Shown: positions 56,824 to 64,000 of the stretch, one piece after another | Layout of the letters: each line of letters begins with the position of its first letter | How positions within the stretch are numbered: position 1 is the stretch's first letter | Source of the DNA: Codonopsis lanceolata | Lineage: Eukaryota; Streptophyta; Magnoliopsida; Asterales; Campanulaceae | Reading direction: 5' to 3' | Assembly: GCA_013146195.2 (NCBI GenBank) | Contig: CM028378.1 | Coordinates: 83,262,295 to 83,326,294, forward strand | Length of the DNA stretch: 64,000 nt | The notes under the pieces: generated by a model | Databases searched by the model: none | What the model saw: the letters and a program-made list of their open reading frames with translations, nothing else | What the model was told of the DNA's origin: nothing | Translations under genes and position numbers: made by a program

Positions 56824-58078
56824 GCCGAAAATATATCTAGCAATTGCTTTCCTCTCCAGCTCGCTAGGTTGAAAACCTGAAAGGGCGGCCTAGGCAAAAA
56901 TTAGAGCACAAAAAAAAGGAGAAAAGGAGAGGGAATGCAATTTCCGAATCCTCAACATCTGACCTCCAGCCTGCCAAAGTCTTCAACATATGCGGAGTCT
57001 TGACTGACTAAAGAGAAAAACCACAACAGAGCTCGCATAAAACATAAAAATATAACATAACACAGTCCATAAGGTGCAGCCTAGGAATAAGTATCTAAGA
57101 CATTTAAGATTATGCATTTATCTCTGCACATTTGTCTATATACATACTACTTGCTACCTATACCCCTTGTTCGCCCCAACTATCCTTTTTATCACAGCTT
57201 AGCCTCAGAACGGTCCATCAGCGTCTGTGACGTCCGCCTAGCCGTGACCATATACTTCTGCGAGGTGCAGAAAAGGCTCCAGTCTTACCAGCGTGAGAAC
57301 CACCAGAGGTGTCCTCATCCTCCTCATCATCAGCATCACCATTGTCTTGAACAACAGGATGACTTGGGCCAACGCCATCACCTCTATAGGCCGTAGCCTC
57401 GCCTGTCGAATTGAAATATCAAACACAAGAAGAGGCGGCTGCCTTTTCTTCCCCGTAGAGTACCAGAAAAGCCCGCTTTAAATCTGAAGGTGTATCCCTC
57501 TAAAATTCCATTCATGAGTTGTAAGTGTGTCGTTACCCCTAGATAATAGTTTAGATTTATTTTATTCTTAGAATAATTGAGTCTGCATCTTTAACTCTTG
57601 CATCATATCATAAAATAATATTGCATTGCATTTAGAAATGTGTACAAAGTTTGGTACAGAAAAAGAAAAAAAAAAGAGAGAGCGCTAATAAGTGCAGGTA
57701 AACGGAGCTAATGAGCGCGAGAAGATCTGCTCCTGCCAAGGTTACCACCCATGACTCGAGGACGTATCCGCCAATCCTGTACTCCCGTCCCCTCGCCCGA
57801 GCGCGACTTGATCCGCCGACCGAATCATCATCATCATCATCCCAGCGCCTCGTCTACCTCACAGCATCATTCCCCCGGCAAGAAAAATCATCCATGAGCC
57901 GCTAGTAAAGTTTGTTGATGCTGAAAAAGCCCCGCAACAGCCTCTTATACGTCGACACATTAACCTTGGAAAAAGTGTTGAGACAGCAAAAGGAAAATAT
58001 GTCAGTCTCCAAAAAAATGAATGAAATGAGGCAAGCAAAAAAAAAAAAAGAAATGAAATGAGAGGGCAGGAAAAATGT
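56824..58078 (+). other. Non-coding stretch downstream of the Tat-like integrase
   Basis: No recognised protein in any frame. There is a short CAT/TCA run (about 57825-57840) and A-rich runs near 57660 and 58035. In Tat-type elements the space between integrase and 3' LTR is often several kb, which fits. Confidence 0.5.
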
Positions 58079-59281
58079 TTACCGTGCGAGCGTGCTCTGG
58101 GACATGATACTCCTCCGAGATGTCCACATCGGGTAAAACTTCCTCCACAAGTCTTCCGTCACGACGATACTGGAAGGTGGAGAAAGCCTCGGCAAGTGCA
58201 TAAAATTATAACTGCACGTCAGAAGCCGAACAAGAGGGCCTCGGCCTGTCAGAAGCATCAGATGCACGCCTAGATACTACATGGACATGATGGACAGGAT
58301 GGAGCATAGTCCTCAGAAACTCCTCATATGCCATGACTGGGTAATCGCTCGGAGGCATAAGAAATCTCGACAGGTGTAGATACATGTTCGGTAAGAAAGC
58401 TAGGGCAATCATCCAAGGAGGAGGTGCAGGGGGTGTCACTGGAAATGTCGGGAGCATGGAATGCTGGCGGTTGACCCGTTCTGTGATGACCCGACCCAGA
58501 TTCCGGAACGGAATGCTAAGGTCGTGCCTCAAGGACAAGGCAAGAATGGGACAAGCACTTGTAAATCAGTAGTGTGAGTCAAACAATAGAGCTATCCAGC
58601 TCTAAACATGAATGTACATCCATACAAAAATACAGGTCAACAAAAATTTCGAAGATGATGAAGCGTTAAAGAACAAGCCCTCGAGCTAATAAACTCGAAA
58701 TCAACACTAAATGAAACCAAGTGAGACTATTGTCTCGAGAGGAGAAAGTACAAAACTTGCGTGCCGCAACATTGCAGACGCGGAACAAACCATCGGCATT
58801 CCAGGCTAGCGTTTCAACAAGGAACTAACCTGATATAACAATTACCCACGGCTAAAGCATACCAGGTTAACCAACAATGAAAACAACTAGAATAAAGAAA
58901 AGCCCCAAAGCTACTATGTGCCCGGGAGAAAACTGAATATAAAACTAAGACTCCGAATAACGACACAACACAATACGTCGGCCCAAAGAAGAACCAAATC
59001 AGAACCCAAGTGATCTGCCCAACTGTAATGTCTAAATAACTTTACAATACAACAAGCTCACAAGAATAGTAAAGTACAATATACAAATCAATGATATTAG
59101 ATGAGATAGGAATCCACAAGCTACTACTCGGGGATGTCGGCCGCTACAAACACGAATACACGAACACACGATCACACGAACTAAGCTCGATCTATCGATC
59201 AGCTGCGATCTGCTACAATCAAGATCTACTCGGCCTCAACGTAGCGAACAGGTCACTGCAACTAGAAAACAAAGTACGGGA

Positions 59282-59298
59282 TGAGTCATTATGACTCA
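59282..59298. promoter_or_regulatory. Double TGAGTCA inverted repeat in LTR C
   Basis: TGAGTCATTATGACTCA is two TGAGTCA sites (the GCN4/AP-1 type core recognised by many bZIP factors) in inverted order around TTA. One or both halves remain in A, B and D at the same relative position. Confidence 0.6.
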
Positions 59299-59514
59299 CT
59301 ACGCTACTACTAAAGAATATATCATAATATGAAACATTGTTATAATAACAGTAACATCGTGTTACTACGACGAAACCCGCGAAGACGTGTTGTATACTTT
59401 ACAAGAAATCTCTCCTTCTCACTTACTAAACTGTCCGAACGAACTAGGGTGGAATTCCCTGTTCAACACAATCAAATGAATTAGAAAGTAATTCTTATGA
59501 AAGCATTACATGTA

Positions 59515-59660
59515 AGTATGTATAACTTTATATATACACGTCAAGTCATTCATGAAATTAGCAAGTATAAGCATGTATAGTCACATATATGCATATCAAG
59601 TCATAGAATTATCAAGTATAAGTATGTATATCTACAGATATACACACCATGAAATTCAAT
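59515..59660 (-). repeat. Tandem repeat in LTR C, 3 units of about 51 bp
   Basis: Units AAGTATAAGTATGTATA ... CATATCAAGTCAT; a relative of the longer array in LTR B at 34565-34812. Confidence 0.75.
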
Positions 59661-59957
59661 AATGCGCAATCAAGATAAACATGGTCACTTTCGATCCCAT
59701 GTCTCAATTAACACTTTATTGTCACATAAGTGCTTGAAATAAATCACATAACATGAGGATATATTATAGAGCCGCTGCCGCAACGTAGGTCCTGAAATGA
59801 AAACGGTTATCACTAGTGCGAGTTGTCGGATGCACGTGAGTGATACATCGACACCAAGAACACGATAGTATTATTCCAAGCGCCCTAATGGTTACGACAA
59901 GGTACTCTTCTCCACTGTGATCAAATAGTGGAGGGTGGATGCATGATGATGGACTGG

Positions 59958-60005
59958 CGACCCATCACTACCACGAATCTCACAATTCGTGACGGTGATG
60001 CATCG
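59958..60005 (-). ncRNA. Predicted conserved hairpin of LTR C
   Basis: Arms CATCAC (59963-59968) with GTGATG (59995-60000) and CACGAAT (59972-59978) with ATTCGTG (59985-59991), loop CTCACA. The inner stem is the same as in A and B; the outer stem differs on both sides with pairing kept. Confidence 0.55.
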
Positions 60006-61180
60006 TTACCATCGAGACAAGACACGTATGCCAGCTGGACTAATGGAATGACAAGTAGATGTTTACTTGACACTAAAATTAAGTAGAGAACGAGCTCGAC
60101 AAGAGCAAACTCGACCATGTCAAATAAATGTTTACTCATATAAAATCAAGTAGGAAGCGAGCTCGACAAGAGCGAACTCGTTCAAGACAAGCAGGCATGT
60201 TATTCACGACATGTTCACGATTAATCATAAAGATTACAAAAGGGGCTCGATTGAGTCTCAAGTATAAGTGTCAAGTTGTCTACTCAATTCTATTCAAGTT
60301 CCAAAAGCTAGTAATCTAGTCCAATGGATTTCTAAGTGTCAAAGGATCACCACTATCCTAGTAAGGTCCAATCGTTCCTCAAGATCGATTCTGTTGAGTC
60401 TTTACTACAATTCCAACCAAATAGGGTATAAATGCTATATACATTTCTAGCCCTTCTATGTTCTTGTTTAAGGCATAGCTAGGTTCTCGTTCCATTTAGG
60501 AACCCTAGTTCACGTATCAATAAGTCAAGTATGAGTTGGTAGCCTAAGTTGATTTCAAGTTCGCAGTTCCACTTGTTAATGGAATACAATTTAAATACAA
60601 GTCAGGAAATCAACACCAATAAAATCACCAAGTAATCAAAGGAAATATATGCTTCATGAGTCATATTCTCAAATGCATACAAGATAAAAATCTCAACAAA
60701 GGTAGGAATTATGCATTTAGTCATAATCTAAATCAATCATAGAATTTCATATTCTAGTATACAACCAAGTTAAGTTATTTACTTAACCATTAACCCATCA
60801 TATATTGACCAAGACTACTTTGTTAATCTACGGTAGTTAATCAACAATGTTATACTCATTACAATATTTCTAGAATGATAAGTCATTCTATAATCTCAAC
60901 TAATTGAAGTTCATGTTAATTCATAAACCCCTCCCATCATCTTCACGTGAATAGAATCGCACATTAGATACAATCCCCTATGCTCTAAGAGCATCTAAAG
61001 GGTCTCCATGTCGAGATTAAGTATACGCTCGACAATATCCTTGAATGGTAATCCATTCTTCAAACCAAATCAATCCTTCTCTACTCGATGTTCATGCACC
61101 AAAAGATACTCATTCTAACCATTGGAATTACAACTTAGTAATAACTCATTATGCGTAGCCATTTTGTAAAATTGACCAAT

Positions 61181-61735
61181 AACTCATCATAACTCTAAAT
61201 TTCATGAATCTTACATATTTTGAAACTAGGATCTTCAAAATATAACTTAGTATTTTAAAACACTGAATTCAGACTTGTATTCATCAAGTCATGGTCACTT
61301 CAAGTTCAAGTCTAAAATCTGATTTCCTGCTATTACACATTCTGCCCAGTCAACTTGTAAATTCAACCATTAATTCCTCACAACTCCAAATGTCATGAAT
61401 TTTATATATTCAGAAAATAGAATCTTGAAACTATAAATTAGAACTTTAAAGTACTCTATTTGGACTTGTATTCATCAAAATACAGCACCTCCAAGTTCAT
61501 GTCAGAAATTTGTTTTTCTGTTGTGGCCTGTACTGCATGTCTATCATACAAATTTCACCAAAAATTCCTCATTGATCCAAATGATACATATTTTACATTT
61601 CCACAAACTAGACTCTTTGATCTATAGTTTACCATTTTAAAACACTCCAATTGGGTTTGTATTAATCGATTTATGATCACATTAAGATGATGTTAATAAC
61701 CAGTTTTCCCATGTTCAGACTCACTGTCGCAGCCA
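61181..61735 (-). repeat. Tandem repeat in LTR C, 3 units of about 190 bp
   Basis: Each unit has the pattern CTCAT-AACTC-AAATTCATGAAT, GAAACTAG-ATCTT, TATAACTTAG, TTTTAAA-CACT, GGACTTGTATTCATCAA, TCAAGTTCA. Starts near 61181, 61370 and 61561. One or two units occur in LTR B near 37370-37550. Confidence 0.75.
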
Positions 61736-63205
61736 TGGTTCGTGATTTATAAAAAAATAATTCCCGAACTCGAATATTTTTGAAAATTTACAAAGAATTT
61801 TGAAACATACACACGTGCAACATATAATATTTTTAGGCAATTCTATGTAGTAGATTAGTACCAGTAGTTTTCCGAATTTGGCTTAAACCTGAGAATTTTC
61901 TGATTTTGAATATCAAGTTTCTAACACCCCCATTCCAACCAAATTACCTTCCATATCAATTCCATAAACCCAACAACAACCATTTGAATTCAACCCCATA
62001 TATTAAGTAATCAAAACCCGAAAGAAACACATTACATAGTTATGTAATAACACAATAAATCAAGAGAATCAAGTGTCTAACAACCTAGCATTCATTTGAG
62101 CTAGAAAGAGGGAGTAAGGGTTTTAGTCACGTACCAAAATTGGAATTTAAAAAACCTATAGAAACTAAAAATGGATAGAGGGGAAACGATCTCCTCGTCG
62201 AGAGCTTTCCAACGGTGGTCTCGGCTCGTCGATTGGTTGGACGGAGCTCCGGGAATCGCCGGAACACACACAAACACCAAGAACACACACTGGTTCACTC
62301 TCTCTATCGGTGGACCGATGAAGATGAAGATGGAGATGATGACTGAAATGGAGGAAGGTTCAAGTCTCAAATACCTCAAATGGTGTCCACAAGGAAGGAA
62401 AGAGGCCGGAATAATTGATCAAGGCTCAAACTATGGCGGACACACCACCCGTATTCATGGCTCGCTCTCTTCTTGTATCTCTCTGTTATGTTACACGGCT
62501 GAATGAATGAAATAAAAGAGGAGTAGAAGTCTTCATGCCAAGGAAATCTCCAACAAGGCAACTCAAAACGATGAGTCACTAACTCTCTCGCTCACACGGC
62601 CACCGAAGGAGCGATTACTACCAATTTTGTTTTGTATGGCGGCTAGGCTAGAAAACTTAGTGAGATATAAACCTTAATTATCTCTCCACAAATTTTCCCA
62701 TTTAATAATATATATATATATATATACCAACTATACATAAAGAAGTCATTAAAATGTATCTTACTCAAACATTAAAAAGTGGATGATATACTTCACGAAA
62801 CAATTATGATAAATAAATCAACACTTTATAATTTGGTCAAATCATAATAAAAGTGGTATTAAATTCATTTATTATTATTTTTTAATCAAAGTAGATAAAA
62901 TATCGGGGTTTTACACGTTCGCCCATAGACAACGAATCAACCATGATAGACACCATCAGTATACGACATCTGCTCATCTCCCGAGAGATCATATAAGGTC
63001 CCACCAGACCCCTCTAAGGAACTAAATCCACGGTGCCCGCGCTCGAGCTGGCTCTCCTATCTCGCATCCTCACCTTATCCAAGTAGTGGCCATCTCGATC
63101 CGGCCCTACTCGGTTAGCATTCACGAATTCAGTCCAATAAGGTGGCTCGTGAATGCGATGGCGCAATGGACCCGGGGTAAAATGAAAAACCGAGTAAGTC
63201 CAGAC

Positions 63206-63298
63206 CTGTAGAAAAAGAGAAGAAAAGAGAATCAGCAAAAAAATGATTGATGCTGATGAAAAAAAATAGAAAGAGAAAAGCAGGAAAAAGAGGGATAC
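63206..63298 (-). other. Predicted intron of the mobile-domain-like ORF
   Basis: Donor GGGAG|GTATCC at 63298 and acceptor TTTTTCTACAG|GTCTGG at 63206. The 93-base interval is U/T-rich with a strong polypyrimidine tract, and splicing joins two phase-0 exons (APAWE to VWTYS). The interval is also open in frame, so it is not proven. Confidence 0.55.
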
Positions 63299-63356
63299 CT
63301 CCCAAGCTGGAGCGAAACCATTAAGAGTCGGTGAATCATTGCTGCTTGCTCTATCC

Positions 63357-64000
63357 TGTAGACACCATAATTTCGCACCCCTGGTATGTAACATGATATA
63401 AAATATCAAGACATGTTGAAACATTAACAAATGTCAAGTTACAGGGTTGAAAATGCAAAAGGACAAAGCAGGATACGCAAAACAGTGAAATACAGGGGTT
63501 AAAATGTCAAAAATAAAAGATCAAAAATAAAAGATCAAGCCGGGCGCCACCCATGGCGCCACCCATGCTTCAAATGGGGGTGGCGCCTGCATTCATGTGG
63601 GTGGCGCCCGAGTTGAGTTGAGCTACGTGTTCCAAGTGCTGTAATGTCGTAATGTCCATATTTCTCGCATAATGGACTGAAGCGTGAAGGAAGGAATTTT
63701 ATTCCCCGATGAGTCCTCATCCCAGGCTATAAATAGAGCCTTCAGGGTCGACCTTCGGCACACCTTTTCTTCCGCAAAGCTTTCCGCGTTCTCGTTACGC
63801 TGAAAGATTAGAGAGCGAAGTGAGATAGTGAGTGATCTACCCAAAGCCTCAAAACCCTGCCAAAACTCCTCCAAACTTAAAATCCACCGATTAGAGTGAG
63901 CCTTAGCCCCCCAGCTAGGTTTCCACCCTACTTCCCCGGTCCAAAAATCGTGGAAAGAGCAGTAGCTCTGCCCGATTTAAAAGGCCAAAACCACCACATA
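63357..64000 (+). repeat. LTR E2, partial at window end (family E)
   Basis: It starts TGTAGACACCATAATTTCG and aligns with LTR E1 (32939 onward), including the TATA box CTATAAATAG at 63727-63736 and the final GCTCTGCCCG-TTTAAA-GGC segment. It may be the 3' LTR of the Tat-like element whose integrase is at 55924, or a separate insertion. No polypurine tract lies directly before it, which favours a separate insertion or decay. Confidence 0.7.
63542..63609. repeat. Nested GGCGCC inverted repeats in LTR E2
   Basis: GGGCGCCACCCA (63542-63553) pairs perfectly with TGGGTGGCGCCC (63598-63609), and inside it GGCGCCACCC (about 63555-63564) pairs with GGGTGGCGCC (about 63578-63587). It lies about 120 bases upstream of the TATA box. 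Confidence 0.85.

Larger units (their letters stand above)
58482..62915 (-). mobile_element. Solo LTR C, chromovirus-like (4434 bp), with 5-bp target duplication
   Basis: Borders TGTGATGACCCGACCC and GGGGTTTTACA, flanked by CGTTC on both sides (58477-58481 and 62916-62920). No internal coding region. Homologous to LTR B and, more distantly, to A and D. Possible TATA box (TTTATATC, minus) near 62662. Internal features: inverted repeat 59282-59298, tandem repeats near 59515 and 61181, the conserved hairpin, and a TA microsatellite (62709-62726). The 111-residue open stretch at 62171-62506 has no recognisable domain. Confidence 0.93.
58079..63356 (-). pseudogene. Antisense ORF resembling a plant mobile domain, split by solo LTR C
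   Basis: On the minus strand, from 63356: a short exon ending APAWE, an intron, a second exon opening VWTYSVFHF and going to a TAG near 63016. Another frame continues with GPYMISREM to the border of LTR C at 62916, and the reading resumes beyond it at 58481 with RVNRQ, TFPVTPPAPPPW, and on to a serine/arginine-rich tail (58240-58206) and a further piece to 58079. The order (W-Y near the start, PY, ERV-RQ, then Pro-rich) resembles the plant mobile domain found in MAIN-like genes and in extra ORFs of some Tat elements. The N-terminal half is missing at LTR E2. Assignment is by eye only; host gene fragment is the alternative. Confidence 0.45.

Noticed and set aside
57826..57841. CAT/TCA trinucleotide run as a regulatory repeat
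   Set aside because: Five units only; common by chance in such DNA.
62171..62506. 111-residue open frame
   Set aside because: It lies inside solo LTR C, has no recognisable domain or splice context and is not kept in LTR B.

Overview
This window is a block of nested plant retrotransposons. I see no rRNA, tRNA, CRISPR array, bacterial operon or host gene that I could name with confidence. The content is AT-rich and made of LTR retrotransposons of several lineages, a LINE fragment and long solo LTRs. That points to intergenic or pericentromeric heterochromatin of a flowering plant, probably a eudicot with a large repeat-rich genome. Species cannot be told from the sequence. Two runs of 100 N (353-452, 47345-47444) are assembly gaps.

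Layout. 1-352: fragment of an Athila-type Ty3/gypsy protease region. 453-7223: Athila-type element G1 (minus), decayed, with its 5' LTR at 5916-7223. 7224-7784: LINE ORF2 tail with RNase H. 7785-18036: SIRE/Maximus-like Ty1/copia element C1 (plus): RT-RNase H, then a 3.36-kb solo LTR (A, with target-site duplication), then an env-like ORF and the 3' LTR. 18037-23178: remnant of a chromovirus-like Ty3/gypsy element D (plus): a gag scrap, 3' end and LTR. 23179-32938: copia C2 (minus): LTR, env-like ORF, pol and part of gag. 32939-33544: LTR E1 of a family I call E. 33545-37848: LTR B, chromovirus-like (minus), truncated. 37849-42079: copia C3 (minus): LTR and env-like remnant. 42080-47344: Athila-type G2 (plus). 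47445-48594: unassigned block with a promoter-like core. 48595-55923: Athila-type G3 (minus), the best preserved element, with long open gag, RT-RNase H and integrase. 55924-56823: Tat-like integrase remnant (plus). 58079-63356: antisense, intron-containing ORF resembling a plant mobile domain, split by solo LTR C (58482-62915, with target-site duplication). 63357-64000: LTR E2.

How the parts work. The autonomous families would follow the usual cycle: transcription from LTR TATA boxes, tRNA priming (tRNA-Asp for the Athila-type elements), Gag particle, reverse transcriptase with RNase H, and integrase. Most copies are broken. The copia family carries an env-like ORF with its own gene-like front end: a TATA-like box, a pyrimidine-rich leader, and an ATG directly followed by a conserved intron.

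The most interesting signals are not genes. (1) The env-like start codon sits exactly on an exon/intron border in two copies. (2) A hairpin with compensatory base changes is conserved in four chromovirus-like LTRs. (3) GC-rich inverted-repeat clusters lie upstream of the TATA box in unrelated LTRs, including one block that is not homologous to the Athila LTR yet carries the same motif. (4) Patches of G1-type, G2 and G3 sequence differ from sister copies almost only at CAG/CTG sites, which become CG-containing strings (CTG to CTCG, CAG to CGAG). This looks like a base-calling imprint of CHG methylation rather than biology. (5) An antisense mobile-domain-like ORF lies downstream of a Tat-type integrase.
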